A DNA stretch of 64,000 nucleotides. It comes from Proteles cristata cristata (Eukaryota; Chordata; Mammalia; Carnivora; Hyaenidae). Position 1 is the first letter of the stretch. Each line of letters starts with the position of its first letter. The position numbers were made by a program, and so were the translations under genes. The notes below the pieces were generated by a model, which was not told the DNA's origin, made no database searches, and saw only the letters and a list, made by a program, of their open reading frames with translations. Below are positions 26,095 through 37,539 of this stretch, piece after piece. The stretch lies in contig JAESUZ010003293.1 of NCBI GenBank assembly GCA_017311185.1, positions 1,054,001-1,118,000 on the forward strand, written 5' to 3'.

Positions 26095-26225
26095 CAGCTA
26101 GTCAACAGGTATTTATTGAGTACCTACTATGTGCCATTGTAGTTCTTGACATTCTTCTGGGCACTCTTCCAAGCTCTGTTCTGAGCATAGGCGACAACAC
26201 CCTTAATGGCAGGAAATGTGTGGGA
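26095..26225 (-). repeat. L2 3' end (antisense)
   Basis: CAACAGGTATTTATTGAGTA, CCTACTATGTGCCATTG and TTCTGAGCATAGGCGACAAC match the antisense of the L2 3' UTR. Confidence 0.7.
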
Positions 26226-28040
26226 GGAAGCCAAACTGTGACAAAACTAGGCTTAGATTTCTTTTTCTCTTTTTGTTTTGTGAGAGTTTATATCTTACAG
26301 GATTTTGTATGTTCTCCTGTGCCTATCGCATAGCTTGCCAAGTGAATTTGTAATATTTAGTAAAAGAGATAGCAATATTAATCTGTTGCTGCGATTTTTA
26401 AAAAAATGTGATCTGTTGATCCACATTACTAGCCTTAAAAATGTTCCCAGGGCAGCTGTGTTTAAGAACGCATGACCAGGTTTGGCTTGTTCAACTGTAG
26501 AAGAACACCATCAAATTCATTCCCCCAGCCGTTGGTGTGATACTCCTACAAGCAAATAATCAGAATAGAAGACATGAAGATAAATGAGAGAACGCATAGA
26601 GAGAAACATTGATTTAAAATGAAGGGAAACAAGGCTTCATTTCTGACTATCTGAAGGAAATTGGTTGGGTGTATTCAAGGATTTAGAATCAATGAAGTGC
26701 ACCACAGAGTTATTTATATCCATGAAGTAACCCATTTTCTATTTCTAATCCTGTGAAAAGCACTGGTTTGACCTTTACCAAGGGCATAGGAAGAGGGAGG
26801 CCATGATCTACCCTTCTTCCTTCAGCGTTGAGCTAATGGGGTATGGTGGTTCCGCCACTGTTTTGCTTTGATATTGGTGTTCTCATAGGGCTTACATGTG
26901 TATGTGTAAGACCACGTAACTGTGCAGCTGGAGATTTAGGGTGCAAGTCGACAAGTGTGTGAATAAATGAACTCTCCGATTGGCTAAGCACTAACTTGAA
27001 GCATGCGAACGTGAGTGCTAGCTAATTCTGAACTATAGTTTTGAGTAATTCATCAGGACCAGGACTCTGGTTTAATGGTTTGTGTGGCAAGCCTATTCCA
27101 CTATCCTTCACAGTAGAATTTAAAAAAATCATGTATTTGTAATTGATGTCATTAAAACGGTGGACTCGGGTTTGGGTTTTAAAGCAGAAATGTTCAGTGG
27201 TTCAGATTAATTTCCAGCACTGGTTTTGGAGGTTGAAACCAAAATGTGTACAAAAGCAAACACTTCCCTTTCAGAGCAAATAATTGGAGCTCGAGTGAAA
27301 TGTAAGCAAGTGGGCATCAGCTTCAAGTTAGTTTTGACACAGATGTCTGGAAAGCGTCACCAATTAGGATAGTTTTCATGAGAGCCATAGTGTATTATTG
27401 TCTCTCTGTGCCCACGGAAGGAAAGAAAGCAGTTAGTTGGTGGAGCCTGGACTCGTACCGGTTGGCCAGAACCTGAGGCTGAGGTCCTCCCCATCTGGAC
27501 TTGGGTGACACCGGCAGAGACAGTTCTGTGAACAGAGCGGCAGACACTCGAAGCGAGACAGACACCCGCCACAGCCGGTCTCTCAAACGTTGATCAGTGA
27601 CTTCTGAAGGGAAGATGTCTTGACCAGATGCCTTATAGTTCCTGGGCCATCTTCTTTGTTTTTCTGTCTGGTCTCATGAGCACAGGAAGTCAAATACATG
27701 CCGATAGTTGCTAAAGGAAATAAAACGCACATCATTGCTCTCCAATAGAAATAAAGTCTCTCCATAGAGAAACAAGGGGAAAGTCCATACGAGGAAGCAT
27801 GAATATCATCCTCAGGCATATTAAAAAGTGAATGTGTTGACCAAGTAATAAAATAGTAAAGGAAGACTGTTAAGGTGGACTTACTTGCTAAATAGGCTGA
27901 CCTTAAGGCATTTTCAGTTCCCTTATTCCAGAAGGGTGGAGAGATTTCCTTTCTATCTGGGGAAGAAAAACTTTTCCCACATTACTCTTTATTTCACTTG
28001 GTATAAGTATAGTTTTTCCTTCTGTCTTGTCAGTGGAGTT
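26226..28040. other. Unique intronic sequence
   Basis: No repeat recognised over 1.8 kb. Small open frames at 27357-27819 on the minus strand have no similarity I know. A candidate for conserved non-coding sequence because of its length and lack of repeats. Confidence 0.4.
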
Positions 28041-28051
28041 AAAACTGATGA

Positions 28052-28280
28052 GGGGCGCCTGGGTGGCTTAGTCGGTTAAGCGTCCAACTTTCACTTAGGT
28101 CATGATCTCGCGGTTCGTGGGTTCGAGCCCCGCGTCGGGCTCTGTGCTGACTACCAGCTCAGAGCCTGGAGCCTGTTTCAGAGTCTGTGACTCCCTCTCT
28201 CTCTGACCCTCCCCTGCTCACACTGTCTCTTTCTCTCTCTCCTAAAAATAAATAAAAAACAAAAAACAAAAAAAAGAAAA
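28052..28280 (+). mobile_element. SINEC_Fc-like SINE, young subfamily
   Basis: Sense copy beginning GGGGCGCCTGGGTGGCTTAG, with an exact 11-bp duplication AAAACTGATGA at 28041-28051 and 28281-28291. The tail is A-rich with AACAAAA repeats. Confidence 0.97.
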
Positions 28281-28291
28281 AAAACTGATGA

Positions 28292-30619
28292 ATTCCCCCA
28301 AGGGATTTATTCAGTGGTGCTCACATTTATGTAAATGCTCTTTTTAAAAGCTTTAATTTTTCCTCCTCTTACTTTTGTTCCTTTCTTTTCTCCGTTTAGC
28401 TTTTCCTGGTAAGAATGAGGTAGCTCCGTTTATTTGTTACTTTTCTTTAGCTGGATGATATTGCTATGAGACATAGTGACATAGTTGCATCCAGATCTTT
28501 CCTCTATCCTGGAAATAAGCACATCAGTGGGAATGTTTCTATTTTTATTGATTTGTGGGATGAGCCCAATGAGACAATAAGCTGAACTGCTTGTGGATTG
28601 TGTTTAAAATTTTCAAAATGCTTGCAGCAACGGAGGTAGCTGGGTTCCTGCATGAACGTCTTAAGTTCTCTACCAGGGACTGTTTTTCCCCCTAATGTGT
28701 ACGTGCCCAGTTTATTACCTGTCAGGTGCCAGTAAACAGTTCAGTGTTAGAATGAGCACATGAACTGTGAAGTGATCGCTAAATCCCAGAAACACCCTAA
28801 ATACAATTTTTTCCCCTTTAGTGGCCTAGGATAATAACGTGAGAATAACATAAAATGAAATATGAACCTTTATTTCCTTTTGAGAAGTGTCAGCATTCTC
28901 AGGCTGCATTTCCACTGGCCCTTGTGTGGCATCAGCTGCCTCAAACCAGATTCTTGCATCCTTGATTTTGTTCTCTACAGAGCTGGAAAAATCAGCTGAG
29001 ACCAGTGCCCTACCATTTCCAATACTCACTTTCTTACAGAAAAGGAGGCCTTTCCTCCTTCAGAGTCTGTCTGTGATTGAGCAGATAGATAGCCTGTTCA
29101 CTAACTTTTCTCATTTTACCCTAATCAATATTCTCCTATCATTGGTCACATCAGAAGGCATCATTTTGAGAGCTATAGGCAACTAACTGTGTCTTGGTCA
29201 GGTTTCGGGTTTTTTAAGTTGTCTGGACAAGCCTCTGCTGGGTGTGAATCACAGTATCTCTCATTGCTCATGCGACATGGCAGCCTTTGAAGTATCGGGG
29301 ACCTTTGTCTATAACACGGCTGCGTCACTGCTTTCCAGCATGAGAGAGCTCTGAGGGGAATGACGTGGATTCTTGAATATTCAAGATTTGCCGTCTTTGG
29401 TGCCATGTAAGATTAATATTTATAAATTGGGCACAACGTTTTAGAATGTATACCTGTCTTTCTTTTGTCTCTACTATTGTAGCTCCTTATAATTCACCCG
29501 GTGGCTCTGGGGACAGTAGCATGCTTCTGAAAGAAGGTCACCTGTGTTGCGACACATTTGTGAGCCTTGGCCAAGCCATTTCTTGTGGGCATTCCATAGA
29601 TACTCTGAAAGCTCCTGAGTTCTTACTATGATCTCAGGGGGTCTTTCACACACATTGTTCAGCAGTGCTCCTCAGCCCTGAGACAAGCATGCTGGCCAAA
29701 TGTCTGCGACACTTTCAAGTGGGCCCCCTGTCAGCCTGTTGGCTGACACATGCTCTTCTCTGCCCACACCCTGAGCCTACCTGGTGGTAAAGTGGGTCAG
29801 TCTTCAGAGCCCAGTAGAAGGCAGTAGAATGGAAACATGACAGTGTTTAGTCCATTCTTCTGAAATATTAGTCTTTCATGGTTAATTATATGAATATATA
29901 TATTTTGCATGATGTATTTAGCAACAGATAAATACTATTGGTTACAAGAGTCTTATTTTTAAAGCTTCCAATTTTAGTACCACACTTACTTACTTTGTTT
30001 AATGAGTATCAATACTTAATGGATAAGAGCTGGGACAGACTGTTTAGTTAATAAAGAATCCACCTGGTATGGTTGATGTGGTCCTGATGGTGTTAGTTGA
30101 GAAATTTGCCTTGTACTCTGTATCTGCAGCCATGTGAGAAAGCCACTTCATTTTTCTGTGCCTCCGTTCCATACCAATTGAACTACAGTAGCAACTCTAA
30201 TCTTGAGATGTTAAGAATACCAACAGTAATCCCTTACATTACATAATGTGTAGGACAGCCCAATAATGTAGGTACTGGTGAGCTGTCAAGTGAAACATGA
30301 AGGAAAAAGGCATTGACCTTGGAGCCCGCGCCCTCTCCGGTCTATAGCATCTCTCAGGTGGTTGTGCAATGTGGTCTTCTAGGTCCCCGAGCAGGATAGC
30401 CCATCTGGTCCTGGTGCGTCTTCACAGATGGGCGTGGTGAGTCCCCTAAATGTTAAAATACTTTGTAGTTTATAGTAGGAGTCTCGTAGCACTAGGCAGG
30501 TTATTTTTGTCCCTCTTTAAATCTCACAGAGAGAGAAATCCTCTTTTCATTAAACAGATGTTTGTTAGTGTGCTTTATTTCTTAACCAACACAATTTGTA
30601 TGCCTCATCAGCTCGTCAT
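28292..30619. other. Unique intronic sequence
   Basis: Largely single-copy and repeat-poor for 2.3 kb. It includes a stretch at 28820-29180 with overlapping open frames on both strands (99 residues +, 67 residues -) that show no known domain, and a possible MIR scrap at 30120-30300. No gene recognised. Confidence 0.4.
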
Positions 30620-30634
30620 AGAATCTTCAAGTTG

Positions 30635-30850
30635 AGGGGTGCCCTGGGTGGCTCAGTCGGTTGAGCATCTGACTCTTCATTTCAGCTCAGGTCATGATCT
30701 CACAGTTCATGAGTTCGAGCCTGAGTTTGGGCTCTGTGCTGACAATGCAGAGGCTGCTTGGGATTCTCTCTGTTCTTCCCCTCCTTCCCCCAACATCCTC
30801 CCCTGCTCTCTCTCTCTCTCAAAATAAATAAATAAATAAACATTAAAAAA
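30635..30850 (+). mobile_element. SINEC_Fc-like SINE
   Basis: Sense copy with one extra C in the head (GGTGCCCTGGGTGG) and an (AAAT)n tail. A 15-bp duplication with three mismatches lies at 30620-30634 and 30851-30865. Confidence 0.93.
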
Positions 30851-31019
30851 AGAATTTTCGAGTCGTAGCAGAGGCCACTGGGGCTCAGTTCATTTATTTG
30901 ACAGATAAGGAAACTGGCAAACAGCCCCTGCAGCGTTTTCTTGTTTATTTGGGCAGATTCACCGTCCTAAAATGTTCTTTTTTCTTTACTACTCCTTTGA
31001 GCTAATATCTTCTTTCTAA

Positions 31020-31836
31020 CCACCAGACTTCTTGAAAGAGTCACTCAGGCTTGTCGCCTCCACTTCCTCACGCCCACACACTCCCAGCCTCTTGCAGGCT
31101 GGCTTCCGCTCCCCGACTTTGATTGAGAGGGCTGTCTCGAACTTGGCTAGTGGTCTCCCTTCGGCGATCTCGACCCCTCGGCAGCACGGCAGCCCTGCTG
31201 CTTACCAGGTCCTCTCCCTCTACCCTTGGCTTCTGCCATTATCGTCTTCTGATTTCCTCCTCCCTGCCCACTGCTCCTCTTTCCTTTTTGCTTTATCTTC
31301 TAAACTCCCACTTACCTCCTACAAGTGGACATCACCAGAAGTCCTGAACTTCGTTTCCCTCTCTCTCCATTTCCTTGCTTGTTTTTTTAAGGCACCAGCA
31401 TATGAACAGTCACCCTGATTTTATGAACATCTCCCGGGTCTTCATCTTTCATCCCAACCAGCTTCAATTGCTTTATCTCCCTTTGCCCTAAAACTAGTGT
31501 CACAGAACCCTTTTGATCTTTGATCTTTAAGTAACGTACCTTTGTAAAAACTCTCCCGTCCTTACCTTAGTATAGGGGACTTAGCAGCAAGCCAGAATTA
31601 CTGTTCCCAGACACCAGCCTCTTCCCCTTTAAGGCTCTATTTGCACAGTGCTGCTGGGCAGTCTCCCTAAGTCTCAGCTTTGATCATGTTAATGGGAGGG
31701 CTTCACATCGCAGAGCGTTACATCTCTAGATGCTGCCCGATCGGTCACGGGCATCTGAGGTGGCTTCTTTAAGCCCATAGTCACTTGGCCCCCTCTTATC
31801 TATATATCTCCAACCACTTTCCTTCACATTCTAGTC
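31020..31836 (+). repeat. L2 LINE, 5' piece (degraded reverse transcriptase and beyond)
   Basis: One frame from 31032 reads KESLRLVASTSS... and then LLQAGFRSPTLIERAV, recognisable as the L2 RT segment that normally reads LQSGFRPHHSTETAL. The following bases keep L2 order up to a CATTCTAGTCC junction at about 31836. It is full of frameshifts and inactive. The copy resumes at 32614. Confidence 0.8.
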
Positions 31837-32613
31837 CAGTGGTTCTCAGGTGTTTTGGAACCAACACCCCATTTTTATAATAAATACTCAATCATTGTCC
31901 TATTACCACCCTAAAGTGAAATCTTTGGTTTTCTATACCTGTCCATGTAGCTTCCAAAAGTTCATGTCATGAATGCAGCATAAAGGAAAAATAAAGGATC
32001 TTAATTAAATATAAAATTGTACTGGCATATTTTAATGTCTTAACACTTGGAGAAGAATGTGCTAGAAAACATATAATGAACTAGCTAGCCACGTGGACGT
32101 GTGTAGAATCATCTTGAATGTGACAGCTACAAATTGAGATTGATGCCCTTATGTATTAGTTGCTCAGATACCAAAAGTGAGCATTGGTGAACATTTTTCT
32201 GAACTCATGAAAAACTCTTGGTAAAATTCCCAACAAAACAAAGTATGCCCTTCTCTTGATTTCCAGGTAGTTTTTATTCCTAGTAAATCTAACATTTTAA
32301 AACTATAGAAAAACACCCTTTATGTTTATGTTTAAATAGAGTGTAGGTTCTGAGCTCCAGTAATTATAGCCAGATTTTTCTCTTCTTATGTTTAACCTAC
32401 TTTAATGTCTGATGGGTTTTCCAAAAGTCATGAGGGATGTGGAACAACTTTTCATTGTGTGGGACTGTCCCATGCATTGTGGGCACCCAGCATCCTTAGC
32501 CTCTGCCCACCAAATTACAGTCCTGTACCTACAATCATGTGACAGTCAAAGCCACTTCCACGGATTTCTGCAACAATCCGGGGGGTTGGCACTGTCTTGA
32601 GAACCACCGCCCT
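31837..32613. mobile_element. hAT-type DNA transposon relic inserted in L2
   Basis: The ends CAGTGGTTCTCAGG and GTCTTGAGAACCACCG are imperfect inverted repeats typical of hAT/Charlie elements. The flanks TTCTAGTC and CCCTAGCC resemble a decayed 8-bp duplication. The right half (GACTGTCCCATGCATTGTGG, CAGCATCCTTAGCCTCTGCC) matches a common mammalian hAT non-autonomous family. The left half is AT-rich and may include a second old insertion. No transposase frame. Confidence 0.65.
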
Positions 32614-33010
32614 AGCCAAACTCTCCTCACTGTTCCCTGAATACACCTTGCCTTTCTGCAATCACATGTATCTGTCTTTTGATGCTCTGCTCTTGGGTTA
32701 AAAATGCTTCTATGTCCATCTCTTGAAATCTTACCCACCTCTCTAGCTTAGATGGTACATACCCCAGTAAGCCTTCCTTCAGGAAGGCTGTCTGCTGGTC
32801 TAAAATCTTGCAGCACTCTGGCTGTAACACTTTACAACTCTTGAAACATAGTGCTTCATGTCCGTTATTTATGTGTAGATGTTACCTTACTTTTCAGCTT
32901 CTAAGATACTGGAGGACACAGACCATCCATAATGGGAGATTATAGTCTCCAGTGTTTCTAGCAAAGTGCCTTGCACACAGTACACTCCCGTTGAACGTTT
33001 ATTGATGAGT
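32614..33010 (+). repeat. L2 LINE, 3' piece
   Basis: Continues the copy broken at 31836: CTCTCCTCACTGTTCCCTGA, CCTTCCTTCAGGAAGGC, then the L2 3' end AGTGCCTTGCACACAGTACA and GAACGTTTATTGATGAGTAG. Confidence 0.8.
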
Positions 33011-33040
33011 AGATGGATAATTTTTAAAGAAATTTGTAGA

Positions 33041-33258
33041 CGGGCACCCGGGTGGGTCAGTTGGTTAAGTGTCTGACTTTGGCTCAGGTCATGATCTCAC
33101 AGTTCATGAGTTGGAGCCCCGTATCGGGCTCTGTGCTGACTGCTCAGAACCTGGAGCCTGCTTCAGATTCTGTGTCTCCCTCTCTCTCTGCCCCTACCTC
33201 AGCTTGTGTGTGCACATGCTCACACACACTCTCTCTCTCAAAAATAAACATAAAAAAA
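33041..33258 (+). mobile_element. SINEC_Fc-like SINE
   Basis: Sense copy starting CGGGCACCCGGGTGGGTCAG, just after the L2 3' end, with a CACACA-rich body end and an A-rich tail. A weak duplication around ATTTGTAGA / ATGTGTAGA. Confidence 0.92.
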
Positions 33259-33270
33259 AATATGTGTAGA

Positions 33271-35624
33271 GAAAACAAAAGGGAAGATTGATTTCAGCAT
33301 GGAAAGTGATACTTACATTTTATCTTCAAGTCATAAACTTCGGATGATACAAGTCAATATCAGAAAAGCACACAGAAAGTCTGTGAGTCTATAGGTTTGG
33401 TCTGTATGCATATTTATGACTGTGTATTTGTGGCAATTATTATTAAACATACGACCTTATTCTCTATCCATAGCAGGACCTTGGAGCACAATTAAGCTAG
33501 CATTCGATTGTAGAGAAAATGTGGATAAATGTGGCTAAAGTGCCTCTTTTTGATTCAGTTCTGAAATTTCGAGATAAAATCAATGTTTGAAGTCAATCAG
33601 GATGCCCGTTCAATTTCCCTGTTTTCCTTCTTTATTCAAAAACCTCAAAACCACTACGGGTAATTCCCTCAAGATCTACTTTTAACACACACATTCTAAA
33701 GACTGAGCAAGATTTCCAAGAACTGAGTGCTTTCAGCGTTCACTCTTTATACTCCATTCCTGAGCATCTCTCCCCAATGACACGAGCCTAGGAAAGCCCA
33801 GGACTCACTCCACCCACCTTTCATCTCTAACTAGAGTAGCATATAGCATTTGTGCAGTCCTTTCTGCCATGGCTTCATTTTCTGTCATCTTAACTCCATC
33901 ACCAACCCTCAGCCTCGTAACGACATCCGTATGAAAGAAATCAGACCCCTTCCGCAATGAAAAACACATTGAAGCTACTGCACTCCACCATCGCCGCTGG
34001 AAAAGTAGATATTATTTTTCCTGTCAATCCAACTGCAGCGCTGTGGCAACGTGGAGTGTGATGGTTGTGTTTCCGTGCGTACCATAACTAGTCAAGCCTT
34101 GGGTGCTAATCAACAAAAGTGTTGTTACCGTGTAGGATGATGGGAAACTTAACAGCTCTTTGCTTATTTATGTTTTTGAAGTAGGAAGTTATTTGCCTTT
34201 GAATGTGGAGACCGTGTAAAGTGATCCAAGAAAAGTGATACGGCCAAATGACATGATTAATTTTCATTCCTTTCCTTTCCATCTCTTTCCTCAGATGCAT
34301 TTGAGCCTTGCCCAGACCCCAACTTGATAGAAAAAAGCCCAGGCTTCGGACAACTCAGTCAATTAAAAACCAGCTTTTCTTGCAGTTTGAGAGATGTAAT
34401 GGAGTCGTAGAAAGATATGCTCTGCCTTGAAAGATTTTACATAGAGCCGGGAGGTTTAGAAGTACCTGCCAGAGGAGAGTACCGAGAAGTATATGATAAA
34501 TGTCAGATGAGTGATAGAAACAAGATACCACGTGTTTTGAGGATGAGAGTATCGTAGGTAGACCCTGGGCCTCCTTCTGAGTCCAAGATTGTCCTTTGAT
34601 CAGACTGTCCTTCTTTGGTACCTTCTTTAGTACTTTCAAAGTACCTCTTGGTCACCGTGAGTTTGCCTTGAGGCTCAGAAACCAGGCCCTCTGTAGCACC
34701 AAGGTTGGGCATTAAAATGTCTCACTTCCAGGGCTGTTTCCCTTTGTAATAGACCTCTTTGAAGACATGCGCCAAACTCTATTGCTCAAGACTACGGCAG
34801 AGACTATGGTTTTGGGAAGGCAAAAGGTTCCCATAGAAAATAGACGGCTTCATTTTAATGTGCTGCTCCGACCACCTTGTCCCAGGGAAATTTTTATAGG
34901 CTTCATGAATTGAGATTTAACCAAAATGTCCCATAGTAAAGGGATTGTGGTAATTAAGATGCCATAGCTCTTTAGTTCTGCCAGTTAAAGCCAAGGATAG
35001 CAGAAAACCAACCCAGAGGTCATATTCAGGAACACTTCAGGATGGGAAGTAGGGGTGGGGGTGGGAGGTTATCGTGTGTTTTAAGCAAAAATGTCTTAAC
35101 TTTTTAAAATTTGGTGGAGTGATTCCCATTCATTGGCTTCAGCAGGTTTGTGACGTCAAAAAGTAGGTCCAGACCAGAGGAATTCCTGTCCCTTAAGAGT
35201 ATGGATGGATTTTGTATAAAATGCTAAGTGTTCCAATGATGTTTGTGGATGTAAATCAGGAAACTGTTCTGTTTTTAAATTCCTAAAAAGCGGTTTGTGT
35301 TTTGGTGGTGGCGGGGGTGGGGGTGGGGGGGTTCTCTCTGCAGAATTCTAGCAGTACCTATACTCCTCGACCTAGGCATTTTCAAAGCCATTTAAATTGA
35401 ATTGAATAGTTGAGAAGATGGTGTATTATTATTCTGTTGAGGCTGGAAGCTTAGGTAGTATTCTCTGTTGATAGTTAACCTTCCTTGTCTTTATTGAGCT
35501 CTGACTTTTTACTTTGAAGGACATACAGTGGTGGCTGGTTTTCTGTATTTAATAGAGCTCTGCTTCTGTCTTGTTTTAGCCAGTATACTATTGAAATAAA
35601 ACTTTGGTACTTGCTAGTGTTTTA
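33271..35624. other. Unique intronic sequence, candidate conserved elements
   Basis: 2.35 kb without recognised repeats. The stretch 33960-34100 is of balanced composition with CpGs (CACCATCGCCGCTGG) and precedes a TTGGGTGCTAATCAACA homeobox-like stretch. G-rich runs at 35051-35066 and 35308-35330. No gene seen. Confidence 0.4.
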
Positions 35625-35639
35625 AGAAAATAAATCTGA

Positions 35640-35839
35640 GGGGCGCCTGAGTGGCTCAGTCAGTTAAGCGTCTGACTTCAGCTCAGATCATGATCTCATG
35701 GAGGTTCAAGCCCTGCTTCGGGCTCTGTGCTGACAGCTCGGAGCCTGGAGCCTGCTTCAGATTCTGTGTCTCCTCTCTCTGCCCCTCCCCTGCTTGAGCT
35801 CACTCTCTTTCTCACAAAAATAAACATTAAAAAAAAAAA
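35640..35839 (+). mobile_element. SINEC_Fc-like SINE
   Basis: Sense copy starting GGGCGCCTGAGTGGCTCAG, with a 15-bp duplication, one mismatch, at 35625-35639 and 35840-35854. Confidence 0.95.
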
Positions 35840-35876
35840 AGAAAAGAAATCTGATGAATCATGGTAAGTAGAATTC

Positions 35877-35971
35877 TTCCTTCCTTCCATCCTTCCTTCC
35901 TTCCTTCCTTCCTTCCTTCCTTCCTTCCTTCCCTTTCTCTCTCTTTCTCTCTCTCTCTCTTTCTTTCTTTC
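35877..35971. repeat. (TTCC)n then (TC/CTTT)n microsatellite
   Basis: About 14 TTCC units with one TTCCATCC interruption at 35877-35933, then CT-rich repeats to the next SINE body. It stands where the A-rich tail of the reverse SINE should be. Confidence 0.95.
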
Positions 35972-36155
35972 AAGAGAGAGTGCGTGCGCGGGAGTGAGCA
36001 GAAGGGGCAGAGGGAGAGAAAAGGAATCCTAAGCAGGCTCCACACTCAGCACAGAGCCCCTTGTGGGGCTTAACACAGGGCTCCATCTCAGATGCTGGAA
36101 CTTGAGCTGGAATCAAGAGTCGGGCACTCAACTGACTGAGCCACCCAGGCGCCCC
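35972..36155 (-). mobile_element. SINEC_Fc-like SINE with microsatellite tail
   Basis: Reverse copy from the GAGAGAGTG body to GAGCCACCCAGGCGCCCC. It lies 130 bp from the sense SINE at 35640, so the two form an inverted pair. Confidence 0.92.
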
Positions 36156-37508
36156 GGAATTACTTTTTAATTAAAAAAAAAATTCAGCCAAAACCTGTTG
36201 GGCAACATAGTTCTGCTGCATGGCTAGGCAGATTCCAGTTGTTTCTGTTTTTACAAAATTTCAAGATTTTCAGTTTGTTTTTTATTTAAACATTCCCCTG
36301 GATTGTCAGAGACAAAAATGCCTTCGTGTTGGCTGGTGCGAAAATGAGATGTAAAAGTCTTCCTGGAAATGAAAGTGAGCAGAGAGGTTTCTCTGCCCAT
36401 TCGTTAAGTGGATCCTCAGACACAGGTAGCGAAAGCGAGAAATGAAATTTAAGTTCCGGGTACCGGCAACCAAGGCGAGCTTTTAATCGAATGTGCACGA
36501 TGTTGGAATTAGATTCCCCTCTTCCCCAAAAGGACCGACCCTCCTTAGGTTTTCTCCTGTCCTGCCAAGGACTCCCCGCCACGCTTTCGATATGTTCTGC
36601 AGGCCACACACACAGGAGCAGGGCTGTCCGTCATAGAACCCAGATGCCCAGCTGGGGAAGACATTCTTTCAGTAGCATCCGTCTGTTTCTTGGCGAGACT
36701 TGTAGGCAGTCTAAAGAAAACAGTCCTGGAACCGCCTTTGGGCCTGCCTTGTGGTTTAATGTTGTGCTGGTTTATATCTGGTTCCTGCCCTGACCTTGAG
36801 GGCCTGGACGCCGCTCTCCTCGCCGCTGTGTGTCTGTCTGTCTGCCTGTCTGTCCGTCTCTCTTAAAGAATATTTGGCGATTTTACTTTGCTGGGGCGGA
36901 ATTCCTGTGGACCTCTAGAGAGAGTTTGCTTTTTTGGTGGTTGTTGTTGTTTCTCTAAGTGATTCAAAGAGAGGTGGGGAGGTACTGGAAGGCACGGATC
37001 TTAGGGGAGGGAAAGGATCTTTTCTGCAATGCGCCAAGGACGCTGGCAGAATGAAAAGTCGTTTTCATGGGTTTATTTTCAAACTCCGTGATCTTTAACA
37101 GTCTGAAAGGGAGAGTTAGCTCAATTCATAGCCAACTACTATAATAAAATTCAGATTCAGGGGCAACCTGGCGTGGGTCGGTGCATTCTGTTCCTAGGGA
37201 GCATTCTTTCGGCTTAAAGGGTGGTCTTCTTTGAAAGCACTATTTAGTCGTTGTATTCTTTGGTTTAAATCTTTATTTTTACAGCATTTGTGTTGTTCAG
37301 CTTTTGCACTGAAGGGATTTTATTTTCCTCTCCTGATTATTTTAAGGTTAGCAGTTGAATGTTGCTAAAATTTACCCAAGGGAGTGGTTCTCCATTACCC
37401 TCCCCCAATCCTCCCCTCCCCCAGGCCTCCTACCTGCCAGTTGTGTCTGAAATAATTTCCCAGCAGTGCTGTTGACTTTGGGAGATGCAGTATTTCTGGT
37501 TTTTGGGA
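36156..37508. other. Unique intronic sequence, candidate conserved elements
   Basis: No interspersed repeats. CpG content is higher than average around 36420-36660 (GGTACCGGCAACCAAGGCGA), and a short (CTGT)n is at 36829-36859. A 100-residue + frame at 36491-36793 has no known similarity. Confidence 0.4.
36829..36859. repeat. (CTGT)n microsatellite, imperfect
   Basis: Seven or so TCTG units with CCTG and CCGT variants. Confidence 0.85.

Positions 37509-37535
<27 letters not shown>
37509..37535. repeat. (GT)n microsatellite
   Basis: About 13 uninterrupted units. Confidence 0.95.

Positions 37536-37539
<4 letters not shown>

Noticed and set aside
31032..31418. 128-residue + frame with weak reverse-transcriptase likeness
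   Set aside because: A decayed L2 ORF2 piece, frameshifted and split by a transposon; kept as a repeat and not as a gene.
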